DNA of 64,000 nt. Origin: Bagarius yarrelli (taxonomy: Eukaryota > Chordata > Actinopteri > Siluriformes > Sisoridae). The stretch is from positions 3,025,501 through 3,089,500 of the forward strand of contig VCAZ01000049.1 in NCBI GenBank assembly GCA_005784505.1. Direction: 5' to 3'. Shown here in pieces: positions 34,710 to 44,919 of this stretch. The number at the start of each line of letters is the position of its first letter. Position 1 is the stretch's first letter. A program made the translations under genes and the position numbers. Below the pieces are notes generated by a model that searched no databases, had not been told where the DNA came from, and saw only the letters and a list, made by a program, of their open reading frames with translations.

Positions 34710-34915
34710 CTATATTTATCTCATTTATACAACTGAGCAATCGGGGGTTAAGGGCCCAGCAGTGGTGGCTTGATGGAGCTGGAAATCGAACCCACAATCT
34801 TCCGGTTGGCAGTCCAACACCTTAACCATGAGCCACCTCACCCCCACAACTACTTATGGAAAGATTTCCACAAGTATTTATAGGAATATTTACTCAAGTA
34901 CGAGTAAAAAAGTTT
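34710..34915 (-). mobile_element. Family A SINE plus flank, duplication copy 2
   Basis: This matches 33868-34066 through the SINE head and about 65 bp of flank, ending in the same TACGAGTAAAAAAGTTT. It shares the unusual CCATGAGCCACC variant with copy 1. It lacks the GGATAAGG tail, so the duplication began inside the SINE. Confidence 0.85.
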
Positions 34916-35269
34916 AAGTCTTTCACTGTATCGAAATTAACCTATGACCCTTGAAAGTAAAGCCCTGCGCTGTATGGTTTACTTAAATCAACAGTATTTA
35001 TTGAATTTCTGACAAGGACTGCCCACTCCTGCAATCTACGTGTTCCACTCCCACCCACGCCTGCAAAGTTTCTCTCAGATCTTTTTTAAAAAAAATGTAC
35101 AAATACTCAGACTAAATATTTGTCCAAGTTAACATCAGGCTTTAAACATAAATTGCATGCTTTTAAATAAGGTAAAGTAATGCTAAACCAAAGCATCACA
35201 CATGACAAAAACATTAGCTATTTTTAATTAGCGTTATAAAACATTAACTATTAATGTAAATGCCTTTAT

Positions 35270-35500
35270 TTTGTCACATAAACGTTTTTACAGCACAGTG
35301 AAATTCTTTTTTCGCATATCCCATCTTAGTAAGTTGGGGTCAGAGCGCAAGGTCAGCTATGATACAGCGCCCCTGGAGCAGGAAGGGTTAAGGGTCTTGC
35401 TCAAGGCCCTTGCTCAAGGCTAACAGTGGTTGGCTCGGACCCAGGTGTTTCTGGTCTTCAGATCAGCAACTCAGCGCCTTAAGCATTTAAGCCACCACTG
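35270..35500 (-). mobile_element. tRNA-derived SINE, family B, near full length
   Basis: The minus strand runs from a worn tRNA-like head (GTGGTGGCTTAAATGCTTAA) through CAGGGGCGCTGTATCATAGC and CTGACCTTGCGCTCTGACC to a tail reading AAAAGAATTTCACTGTGC. That tail resembles the 3' end of fish L2-like LINEs, which would supply the copying machinery. Confidence 0.8.
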
Positions 35501-35577
35501 CACTAAAACTAAACCATAACTAAAACGTACTGCATATATACATATGTATATATATATAGACCTATAGATATTCGACT

Positions 35578-35712
35578 TTTATATCTTTTATTTAACTAAG
35601 CAAATGGAGGTTAAGGGCCTTGCTCATGGACCCAGCCCTGGCAACTTAGTGGTTCCGGGAATCAAACCCAGATCTTCCAATTAGCAGTCTGACACTTTAA
35701 CCAATGAAACCA
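35578..35712 (-). mobile_element. tRNA-derived SINE, family A, worn
   Basis: The order TAAGCAAATGGAGGTTAAGG, GCTCATGGACCCAGC, CTTAGTGGTTCCGGG and TCTTCCAATTAGCAG matches family A, with an eroded head (AACCAATGAAACC). Confidence 0.75.
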
Positions 35713-35958
35713 AAAAATAAATAGTATGTTATTACTAATAGTCACATTATCGTAAACACCAAGCTGAGATCATTGGTTTTAAATCCCCAACCTGAGTAAA
35801 TATATTTAAGGAAAATAGTGCAGCTGCAGCAGGAGGCAAAGAAATGTTTCTACACATGTGTATGTGAGTAAATACAGTCTAGATTTGATTAATTTACTAA
35901 GCTATAACACAGAGAACGTCGGTATATGCAGGAGTTTCATAAATTGTGCCGTCTCAGG

Positions 35959-35983
35959 CACACACACACACACACACACACAC
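35959..35983. repeat. (CA)n microsatellite
   Basis: About twelve CA units, roughly 530 bp before exon 2. Confidence 0.95.
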
Positions 35984-36514
35984 TTTCTGTTTCTTATCTG
36001 ATAAACTATCCAGGAAAGCAGTAAAAATTTTAGAAAGAGGAACATTTCTGTTAGTCTGCACACAATTGTACGTGGCATCTTTTGTTTGCACAGCGACATT
36101 CGTCATCAGATATCCAGTGCAGATTTTGCATCGAGATGCAGGAAAAGGTCTGCATGGTGACACTGAGTACAAACGACAGTAGGAGCAAATACCATAAATC
36201 ATCTGTGATCCAGCACGTTGGCACACACACACTCACATCAGACCTGACATAATCCACCCTGTCATAGATTCCACACTTTGGGTGACAGATTAATGTTAAC
36301 CTGACATGCCAGAATTTTCCCGTTGACTCACCCAGTGATGAGGAGGGGTGGAGCGGGTTGAGTGTTTTGGAAGTGAGAGAGACAGAAACCCTAAAATAAA
36401 TCTAATGCCTGTGTGGAATGAAGTGCTCTAGGCAGAAAGTGTCTATTCCTATTTTTTCACCTTTTCGTTTGAGGGCTGTTTAGATAAACGCTTCATGTTC
36501 TGTCTTTTTTTCAG

Positions 36515-36709
36515 GTGGGTTCCATGGACTTCATGGTGATGAAGCGCTCTCAGATGTACGGGATGAGCAACAGTCCGTACTCTCAGCAGCAGCAGGGTGG
36601 CCCCTACCCCAGTCAGCCGTATGGATCTCCTTCTCCACACAGATACCCGATGGCCATGCAGGGCAGAGGACAGTTAAGCATGGGTGCAATGCCATATCCG
36701 CAACAGCAG
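36515..36709 (+). CDS. arid1b: ARID1B (BAF250b), exon 2
   Basis: This encodes residues 359-423, starting VGSMDFMVMKRSQMYGM and ending MPYPQQQ. It matches the conserved ARID1B segment (MDPMVMKRPQLYGM, then RYP, IQGR, MQYPQQQ in the mammalian protein) and is closer to ARID1B than ARID1A at VMKR. The acceptor is a strong pyrimidine tract ending TTTTTTTCAG at 36514. The donor is CAG|GTATGC with G at +5. It is phase 0 at both ends and 195 bp long, so skipping it keeps the frame. The exon begins GTGGGT, which after joining to exon 1 forms CAG|GTGGGT, a good 5' splice site; see findings. The segment is a disordered Gln/Pro/Tyr-rich linker. Confidence 0.93.
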
Positions 36710-36789
36710 GTATGCTTTCTTTTGTTTAGTGTATTGGTAATAATCTTTATATCGCAGCCTGATTGGTTGTATAGTAGTGATTAAGGTTA

Positions 36790-36920
36790 GGGAAAGTGGT
36801 AGCACAGTGGTTGAGGTGTTGGACTACTATTCAGAAGCTCATGGGTTTAATTTCCAGCAAACTGGCAATGATGGGCCCCTAAGCAAAGCCCCTTAGCCTG
36901 AACTGCTCAGTTTGGTAATG
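36790..36920 (+). mobile_element. tRNA-derived SINE, family A, truncated
   Basis: GTGGTAGCACAGTGGTTGAGG (A-box region) and GGGTTTAATTTCC (worn B box), then GGGCCCCTAAGCAAAGCCCC. It stops at CTGCTCAGTTTGGTAATGG and lacks the tail. Confidence 0.8.
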
Positions 36921-36954
36921 GAAAATGGGAAAAAAATGGAAAAGCAAAGAGTAA

Positions 36955-37290
36955 CATAAAGGAGAGCAGAGGAAAGGAGATACAAGAAGGATCAAGAAGA
37001 GAAGAAGAGAGGAAACCGGCAGGATGGAGCAGGACAAGAAGAGAAAGAACAATATGGGAAGAAAAGAGACAGGTACGGGCGAGAAAGGGCAAGAGAAAAG
37101 AAGGGATGAGATGAGAAGGGACAAGAAGAGAGGAGAAGGGACGAGAAGAGAAGGGATGAGTAGGGACAAGAGGGAACAGGAAGAGAAGGGAAGAGAAGAG
37201 ACAAGATGAAAAGAGAAGAGAAGAGAAGAGAAGAGAAGAGAAGAGAAGAGAAGAGAAGAGAAGAGAAGAGAAGAGAAGAGAAGAGACATC
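36955..37290 (+). repeat. Polypurine array ending in pure (AGAAG)n
   Basis: An almost pure A/G strand built from GGGACAAGAAGAG and GGGACGAGAAGAG variants, ending in a homogeneous pentanucleotide array at about 37207-37285. It sits between two family A SINEs. A second array with the same GGGACGAGAAG unit lies at 37985-38370. Confidence 0.93.
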
Positions 37291-37351
37291 GGTATCTGTA
37301 ATAGTCTTTATATCACAGAACTGTGTTAATTAAGCAGCCACGACTGTAGTT

Positions 37352-37521
37352 AGGGAGAAGTGGTAATTTAGTCGTTAAGATGATGGACTCATAGGTTCAA
37401 TTCCCAGCAAACTGCCACTAATGGGCCCCTGAGCAAAGGCCCTAACCCTCACCTGCTCAGTGTGATAAATGTGAGTCACTCTGGATAAAATCATCTACTA
37501 AATGCCAGAAATATAAATGTA
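37352..37521 (+). mobile_element. tRNA-derived SINE, family A, near full length
   Basis: From AGTGGTAATTTAGTCGTTAAG through GGTTCAATTCCC (B box) to the tail TGAGTCACTCTGGATAAAAT, CATCTACTAAATGCC. It shares the 'CCCAGCAAACTG' variant with the copy at 36790, so the two may be related by local duplication. Confidence 0.85.
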
Positions 37522-37933
37522 ATTGTAGTTCTTAGGCTGCATGTCAAATCTGTATCTGGAAGTAGTCAGTTATTAACATTTATGGTCTCAAGTCTCCAAA
37601 TCCAGTTTCTCTGTAACATGACAAGCTGCATTCATTTGTCCTATTGTTTTCCAAAGAAAGAAACACAGAACTTGAGCCTTCCAAATTGTAAACGGATAAA
37701 ATAATTGGCGTCATACTAAAATAAAACATTTTAATTGATGGCAAACTGACGAATGAAACCGTCTGCAACATACTATAATATTGGTGAATATTTTCCTGCA
37801 TGCCTTATTATAGAGCTACTCTACTCTACAATAATGCATGTTGTAACAAGGAAATAATAACAGAGTAACACAGAGCAGAGAAAATAGTCTAACAAAGTAG
37901 AGAAGATTGGCATAGCTAAAAGTAGAATATAGT

Positions 37934-37957
37934 AAAAAAAAAAAAAAAAAAAAAAAA
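37934..37957. repeat. Poly-A run of about 24
   Basis: An uninterrupted A tract just before the second polypurine array. Confidence 0.95.
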
Positions 37958-37984
37958 GGTGGGAAAAACAAAAAGGTGGAAAAA

Positions 37985-38370
37985 CAGAGTAACCAAGAGG
38001 AGAGGAGAGGACAGAAGAGGAAAGAGAAGGGACAAAGAGAGGGGAGTAAAGACGAGTAGGGGCAAGTAGAACAGAGGAGAGAAAAGAAAGGACGAGAAGA
38101 GGTGAGGAGAGGAGAGACGAGGGGAGAAGAGGAGGAAGGAGAAGGAATGTAAAGGGAAGAGAAGAGGATAGAAGAGGAGAAAAGAGCAGAGTAGGGACGA
38201 GAAGAGGCATGAAGAGGGAGGAAGCGACGAGAAGGGACATGTAGGGAAAAGAAAGGACGAGAAGAGAGGAAAAGAGAAGAGAAGAGACGAGACAGGACAA
38301 GTAGCGACTGGTAGGGACGAGAAGGAAAGGGACAAGAAAAGAAGGAAAGGGACGAGAAGAGAAGGGAAGG
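37985..38370 (+). repeat. Second polypurine array, GGGACGAGAAGAG type
   Basis: About 385 bp that is nearly all A and G with spaced single C or T. Units such as GGACGAGAAGAGG and GGGACAAGTAG recur every 10-20 bp. It ends in (CTGT)n at 38374-38394. Minus-strand frames of 139-159 codons through it are Ser/Leu/Phe repeat translation. Confidence 0.93.
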
Positions 38371-39510
38371 GATGGCTGTCTGTCTGTCTGTCTGTATGAA
38401 TGTATTGCTGTTCAGTATTTCCTGAAAAAGTTGTTCTCTAAATTTTTTCTAATATCAAGTGCGGTTTTATGTTCCTGTATCTGTCTGTCTGTCTGTCTCT
38501 CTGCCTGTCTCTTTGTCTGTCTGTCTGTGCTGTAAGTGCAGTTTTATATTACCGTTGTCTAATTCGCTGTGTTTGGCCTGCCTGGTCCGCTGACGCTGGC
38601 TGGGTTATTTTGAGCCTCTCTTCGTGTCCCCCTGCTCCACTGCTATATTTAGCCAGGCTTGTTACTCATAGATTTAATGTGTCTCCAGGGAGCTGTTGGC
38701 ACACATGGCCTTCTGCTCCTGAGAGAACCTGACCTCTTCTAATCCCTACCATGATGAGAGAGACAGAGCGTAGACGCGGTAACACAACCCCAAAGAAAAA
38801 ATCTCACTACAAAATGAAAAGAAACCGAGAGGAACCTGATCCAGGCGCACGGTCGGTTTAAGGAACGTTAATGTAGCGTGTGGTTTTATCCAGCAGTTTG
38901 GCACGAGATCGCTGCTGTTCTTGGAATGCTGTCAATGTTTGCTTGCTCATGTCAGTGTTTGACGATTGTCCCTCAGGAGGATTATCATTTGTATCTCTAA
39001 TTAAAGTTAGACCTCTAATGAGTGATATTTTGGCTTTGACTGGAGTATTTGGCAGGTTTTCTCGAGGTTCTTTTCTGATCTTCACAAAGACTGCTTAAGG
39101 CTTTCATTTGGCACCAGATTGTACCATTTAAATTCAGTATGACTGAAATCCTGAGGAAAAAATAACTTCTTCACTCATTATCTTACACTTATCTGATCTT
39201 ACATTGGGAAGCACAATAAGATGCACTGTAGCTAAGGAAGCTCATTCGTTTATCTGTTTATTTATGTTTATTTTGTACCAATGACATCAAGTGAATTAAG
39301 ATAAAATGTTTTCTCTCCTAACAAATGAAGTGTTTTAGAAACTTTAAACAAATTGACTGAGAAAAAAAAAAAAATAGACATGGATGTTGCCGGTACATTC
39401 AGACTGCTTTGGTTTAGCAAGAGCACATAACGTCACTGCGACCTCCCTGATGCCTGCTGTGCAAGTGCGTGTGAGTGTGTGTGTGCGCGTGTGTGTGAGT
39501 AACTGAGTAA

Positions 39511-39513
<3 letters not shown>

Positions 39514-39541
<28 letters not shown>
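39514..39541. repeat. (TG)n microsatellite
   Basis: About fourteen TG units, preceded by imperfect GTGTGCGCG variants from 39465. Confidence 0.95.
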
Positions 39542-39544
<3 letters not shown>

Positions 39545-40248
39545 TTCAACTAAAAAAAGGCACACAAAGACAAAGCAAGCCACTGAATGCAAATGCCTTC
39601 TTCAAAGCAGTCATTTATACAATACCTTTGGAGTAAGCAGGTTTAGCACTTTAGCTAGCTGGAAGCTAAAAGCTTTGAAAGATGAATAATCATCTGGTAG
39701 GTGGTGGATTTAGAGGTAGAGATGAAAAATAAAACAATATTTTAAAAACATTTTGACAAAAAGGGATGTGTATTGGGTTATTTAGGAAGTATGTGGTTGC
39801 ACTAGATTACATTAGATTTGACCTAAAAAATGGCGGTGGCTTTAAGGGTGGATGTGATTTTACATTAACATCCTTTTTTAATCCTGGATCAACATTTTAA
39901 TCAACCAATCATAATCATCTGATGTCATCAGTATGTGTCGACCAAACCTGTCTCAATCCATTGTTAAATCTTCTCCTCCTTGTAAATTAAAATGATAAAT
40001 AAATTCATAGATTTTATTTATTTTTTTGCAAATTTATGGTTATAAAAAATGGCTTGTGATTGTTACATTTTCAAAGGCTTAATTAAATTAAATAAACATT
40101 AACCCTTTTTTTAATAGTAAGAATGTTGCTGTATTGCGGTTCTACAGGTTCACCGTTTCAGACCATTTTACGATCAGTTGTTCATTAAGGATTTATTAAT
40201 GTTTATTTTGGCTCATCAATACAGTCTAAATAAACTTATGTTGTTCCT

Positions 40249-40700
40249 GGACTTCTTCTTCTCTTTCAGCTGTTACGTTTTAGGGGTCGCCACAGCGAAA
40301 CATCTGTCTCCACCCAACCCTATTCTCTACATCCTCATCCTCTTCACTCACCCCACTAACTTCATGTCCTCGTTTATCACATCCATATACCTCCTCTTTG
40401 GTCTTCCTCTTTACCTTCGCCTGGTAGCTTCATTTCCAACATCCTCCTACCAATATATTCACCATCCCTCCTCTGTACATGTCCAAACCACCTCAATTCT
40501 GGCTTCCCTGACTTTCTCCCCCAAAACATCTAACGTGAGGCGTCCCCCTGATGAACTCGTTCCTAATCCTGTCCAACCTCGTCACTCCCAAAGAAAACCT
40601 CAACATCTTCAGCTCTGCTACTTCCAGCTCTGCCACCTGTCTTCTTCCTCAGCGCCACTGTCTCTAAACCATACATCATAGCTGGTCTTACATGTTGTTT
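40249..40700 (-). mobile_element. RTE-like LINE fragment, longer copy
   Basis: The minus strand reads VRPAMMYGLETVALRKK, a typical post-catalytic stretch of a non-LTR reverse transcriptase, then shifts frame, then continues as WFGHVQRRDGEYIG, RRYMDVINEDMK and WRQMIRCGDP with stop. The frame break and 5' truncation show it is dead. It shares its 3' end with copies at 2690 and 42830. Confidence 0.85.
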
Positions 40701-40892
40701 CCTGGACTATCACCAATTTTGTTAATATGTGTTAATTCATGTTATGATCCAATGTAAAATATGTCTAAATAGTGATTTTAAACCCATTTAGCTGGGTCTT
40801 TTTTCCAAAACAAACTAGTATTCTGAATTACATCACCTCAATTAGGTAGAAAATTTAAACCAGCCTGCTGGTTAATGCTCCGAGTGTATTAT

Positions 40893-41091
40893 CAGGGGTG
40901 GGCATCCCATGCTTCCTAAGTTCCTTTATCCTGCCCTGTTTTCTAACTATCCACTGCTGATTACCTGAATCAGCTGGGAAATACCAATAATGTTTTTCAC
41001 CCCTTTTACCCTCATGTGAGATGGTATCGTCCTGCTTTTGATTGAATGAACACACCTGATACAGGTTATCCAGGTGTTGCCCACCCCTTTG
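40893..41091. mobile_element. Short hAT-like non-autonomous element (MITE)
   Basis: It starts CAGGGGTGGGCAT and ends TTGCCCACCCCTTTG, inverted termini of the CAGGGGTGGGCAA type also seen at 48131-48323. It is about 199 bp and has no coding capacity. Flanks TGTATTAT and TATCACAT do not match well, so the target duplication is decayed or the ends are off by a base or two. Confidence 0.6.
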
Positions 41092-41137
41092 TATCACATT
41101 TTGTGTCACTTCAATCAACATGCAGGTTCCTGTTATA

Positions 41138-41141
<4 letters not shown>

Positions 41142-41213
<72 letters not shown>
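41142..41213. repeat. (TA)n microsatellite
   Basis: A pure TA tract of about 70 bp. Confidence 0.97.
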
Positions 41214-41216
<3 letters not shown>

Positions 41217-41651
41217 TATTCTGTTATAAGTGATCACTTGCATCATTTGCTTTTTTCAAACAATGGGATTATGTCTTCATATCAGACGTCTAGGATAGAA
41301 AGCGACACCCTGAGAAATGAGTGAGAATTAAAAGACTGATCGAAGACGCTCATTATTAACCATTTCATTATCATGAAAAGTACATTTTTATACCAATGTC
41401 TAACTTATCAATACCTTAAATAAACAAAATTGTCCTGTCATTTATCACTTTATTGAGATTATCACCACTAACCCATGTTTATGAGTATACATTTCATTAT
41501 TGTTTAGAGTCTCCTGTCTTACATGCCCCTTCTACCAATTTAACAACCTAATAGTACGTGTTGTAGGTTCGGTCTCCCCACCGTAAACCTGTATTACCTA
41601 GCTGCTCAGGCTATGACATCAGAAAACTCACCCTCCTCAGAGGAGATCTCA

Positions 41652-41679
41652 CCATCCATCCATCCATCCATCCATCCAT
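41652..41679. repeat. (CATC)n microsatellite
   Basis: Seven tandem CATC units in unique sequence. Confidence 0.93.
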
Positions 41680-42829
41680 GCTGGTGGAAATAAAGAGAGC
41701 TGCAACAGACCTGTTCTGTTCCCAGACAGCTTTTAGTGCCGAATCTGCAGAACATCACACTTAATTAGAGCGCTAGCCTTTTTTTAAAAATAATTTCTAC
41801 AAGCATCAGCTATGCCGCCATCCCTAGAAAGAACATTTGTGCCTCAGGCAAAATGTTTAAGATTTAGGATGCAACGAATGAGATAAATGCCACATGTTTG
41901 TGTGAGAATGATCAGGAAATGGAGAGCAAACAGAGGGGAAGCGATGTGAGCACCCGCACTGATGACAGGAGTCGGGCTCTTTGTTTGAAAGTGGAATGAA
42001 CTTGAAAGCAAAAGGCTTGCCAATTCCACTGCAATTTCCTGTGATGTCAATGTTGGCAGACAGAAAGGAAACCGAATTTGAAGGCAACATTAGCGTTTGA
42101 TGTGCAGAGAAGACAGAGACGGCCTGTGAAATGAAAGAAGGAAAATGTGTCAACAAGCCAGGAAAGGGACCATTACTGCCTGTAGCTGCTGCTTCTTTTC
42201 TGCCATGTTCGCTAAAGTTAATAGAATCCGACCGTTACACAGGAGTGCAGACGTTGTCCGCTGTTCTCCGCTGTTCCTGTACAATAAGAGCCTGGACCAT
42301 TTTAGTTTGATTTTTTTTTTTGGAATTTGCAAGTTAAGGCCATCACTGATGGGTTGGGTTTTTTTTGTATTCAAAGAGAACCGGTGACTGCATTTGTATA
42401 CACTTCTGTCTCCACAGGTGTGACCTTGAAGCATCATTACTTTGGGTTCTAGGCTTTTAGAAAAATACTCAAATCCACCAAACAAGGAGAATTCTGTTCT
42501 GTTGTGTTTAAAGGAAAACAAAGCCATTTAATTATTGTTTTAATTAATTATTGGACTTGATTGTATACATTTTTTGGGTTGTTTTGGTTGTTGTTTTTTT
42601 TCTCATCCAACACCAGCTTGTTTTGTACGCTGTCCTCTGGAAAGTTTCCTCAAGGTGTTCCGATTGTGTCTGCTTTGTCATTACAGAAGACACTTAAAGT
42701 TACAAAAAATGAAACTTTTTTAGAAACCAGACAAGTGCCATCAGGTGATTTTTAACCTATTGACCAATTTACTCACCAGAGATAAACAAACAAAAGAGTA
42801 CAGTACCAGAAGTGACGAGGTTGACGGCT

Positions 42830-42958
42830 AATGTTAGATGTTTGGACATAAAGTTAGTGGGTGTGAGTGAAGAGGATGTAGAGAGTAGGGTTTGGTGGAG
42901 ACAGATGATTCGCTGTGGCGACCCCTAAAAGGGAACAGCCGAAAGGACGAGGAAAATA
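42830..42958 (+). mobile_element. RTE-like LINE, extreme 3' fragment
   Basis: The + strand frame reads VGVSEEDVESRVWWRQMI followed by RCGDP and a stop, then the short 3' tail GGGAACAGCCGAAAGGACGA. It is only about 130 bp long. It has the opposite orientation to the copies at 2690 and 40249. Confidence 0.85.
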
Positions 42959-43139
42959 TTTGGTGAGGGAAAGGAAATTGTTTAATTGGTAATATTTCAG
43001 TTTTTGCTATCTCGTGGACGTTCACCACCACGATGTGAAATAATGGCTTACTTTATCTGTGGCCGTTTACAGGCTTAATCCTCAATCAAACACTAAGTCA
43101 TTATGTTTTGTAGTGTTTATTTTACACAGATTTGTAGGG

Positions 43140-43300
43140 AACCTGGTCACATCATAGGGACACCCTACGTGGGGTGCTATTTACACAATTTAGAGATACC
43201 AAACAACCTGCTAGGCTTGTTAGTAGAGGAAACTAGGGTGCCCAGAGGAATCCACTGGAACTCAAAGAGAACATCTTTGTGACTAGGCAAATATGAAATC
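43140..43300. mobile_element. Worn family C-like SINE fragment
   Basis: CAATTTAGAGATACCAAACAACCTGC and GAGGAAACTAGGGTGCCCAG follow the order of family C (GCAATTTAGAGATACCAATCAACC, then GGAGGAAACCGG). Both ends are lost. Confidence 0.45.
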
Positions 43301-43698
43301 CTAGAGAAATTTCTAGAGATTTTATGCAAATGTTCTACTTCTAAACAACATCCTAACTATTAAGCGGTTTGACAATGGATTAAAAGATTTTGTGTTTAAA
43401 TCCTGCTACATTGAAGCCTCAACTTTTTCTGCTTCTATATGGAAATATAGGCATGTTAACAGGGCCGCCGCTCACAATTATAAAAGAATACAAGAAAGAA
43501 AAACAGATTTCTGGTGGTAAAATGTGCATGGGTTCTTTAAATCATCCTAACTTTTCACTCATTAGCGGTTCCGATACGCGTTAGATAAACAAAACCAGGC
43601 TCGATAATATGCAAATCGCACAAGATGTCTTTAATGCAATTTATACACACACTTATACAAATCTTTGTTTATGCAATTACATAGTACAGTACATGGCA

Positions 43699-43865
43699 TT
43701 ATGGTGTTGGACTGATACCAGAAAGACTGGTGTTTGATTCCCAGCACCACCAAGACACCACTGTGGGCCCCTGAGCAAGGCCCTTAATCCCCAATTGCTC
43801 AGTTGTATAAAGAGATAAATGTAAGTCGCTTTTGATAAAGGCGTTTGCCAAATGCTGTAAATGTG
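43699..43865 (+). mobile_element. tRNA-derived SINE, family A, 5' truncated
   Basis: It lacks the A-box head and begins ATGGTGTTGGACTGATACC, keeps TGTTTGATTCCC, GGGCCCCTGAGCAAGGCCC and the full tail TGTAAGTCGCTTTTGATAAAG, GGCGTTTGCCAAATGCTG. It ends about 10 bp before the tRNA-Asp-like sequence. Confidence 0.85.
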
Positions 43866-43874
43866 ACCAAGCTT

Positions 43875-43946
43875 TCCTCGTTAGTATAGTGGACAGTATC
43901 TCCGCCTGTCATGCGAGACACTGGGGTTTGATTCCCTGACGGGGAG
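43875..43946 (+). tRNA. tRNA-Asp(GTC)-like sequence, probably a pseudogene or SINE head
   Basis: 72 bases fold as tRNA-Asp: acceptor TCCTCGT pairs fully with ACGGGGA, with G as discriminator, the D-stem GTAT repeats, and the anticodon loop CTGTCAT gives GTC. Against function, the anticodon stem has a C-A mismatch (TCCGC with GCGAG) plus a T-G pair, the D-loop differs from the usual AGTGGTGA, and the B box is GGTTTGATTCC with T at the invariant C56. A T-run (43961-43969) follows, as for Pol III termination, and then ATGACAATAAAG, a LINE-like tail. So it may be the head of a short SINE. Confidence 0.6.
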
Positions 43947-44094
43947 GCGTGAGCATTTTCTTTTTTTTTGTCACAATGACAATAAAGTTAAATCTATTAA
44001 AGTATTTTCAAACTGATCATCTTATGGTATCTGCATATACAGGGGGGGAAATAATCATGTGAGTGGCAGCTCTATGGTAATGTAAGAGGTCAAA

Positions 44095-44200
44095 GGAGAA
44101 TTCCTCTTTGGTTAAACCTGACTGATGGACGTACGAGTGGGGCAAAATCTAGAATGGAATGTTTAAAGAACACATACGGATTTAATGCCCCAGTACATTT
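44095..44200 (+). mobile_element. Possible Tc1-like relic, 3' part
   Basis: GGGGCAAAATCTAGAATGGA followed by ATGTTTAAAGAACACATACGG resembles the stretch of the fish Tc1-like element that lies just before its TCAGGTGTCC end (AAATCTGGAATGGGATGTTC, AACAAGCACATATGGG). Worn and short. Confidence 0.45.
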
Positions 44201-44919
44201 GTTCATAGTGTGTAGTAGTGTTCAATGATGACAGCTTGGAACTGTATTTCATATGGGTAGCACTGTGAATACGTAATATTAAATTAATGGACACAGCATC
44301 ATCAGAATAATGTAAAAATGACGTATTGTTTGCTAAGTAACTCGCTCTACTGCCTTACAGATACAATAATCCTTTACTGCATGCACCTTAATAAAGAAAT
44401 TCAATTTAGCACACCGGCTTTGTTTGGAGCTTGCAGCATCAACAAATGCCTCTTTTTTTTAATTTAAGTTATATGCATTTCATATCCCAAGTTTTTTTGC
44501 CTCTAATAAGTAATAAGTAACTTTAAAAATACAAATTCTTTTTTGGCGTTCCATGGAAACATGTTTATTAAAATATCGTTCATGCTCCATAGGCAGCAAA
44601 TCTGATGAAATACTGTACAGTGTGCACACACGTCTGCTTTTCATTTCAGCGTTTCCACTAAACACTTTAAGGTTGTCTGGCAAGGGTGTGAACTTTTATT
44701 GTTATTTTTCCAGTAGGGTGTCTTTATATGCCTTGGTTTAGGCCACAAATTATAAACTGTGGGATTGGAATAGCAAAATGTGGCCACAGAAATCCTCACT
44801 GTATGAAATTGTTTTAGGAAGCAAGCTGGAGGGACCTGGTTTTGACTTTACTTTTACATATTATTAGTTGTTTTAGCACCTTTTATGTAGGATAACATTA
44901 AATCCTGGACTGCATTTCT

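Noticed and set aside
37821..38335. Minus-strand frames of 139-159 codons
   Set aside because: They are translations of a polypurine array; no homology and no splice or promoter context.
40178..40681. 167-codon + strand frame as a gene
   Set aside because: It is the antisense of the RTE-like LINE fragment on the minus strand.
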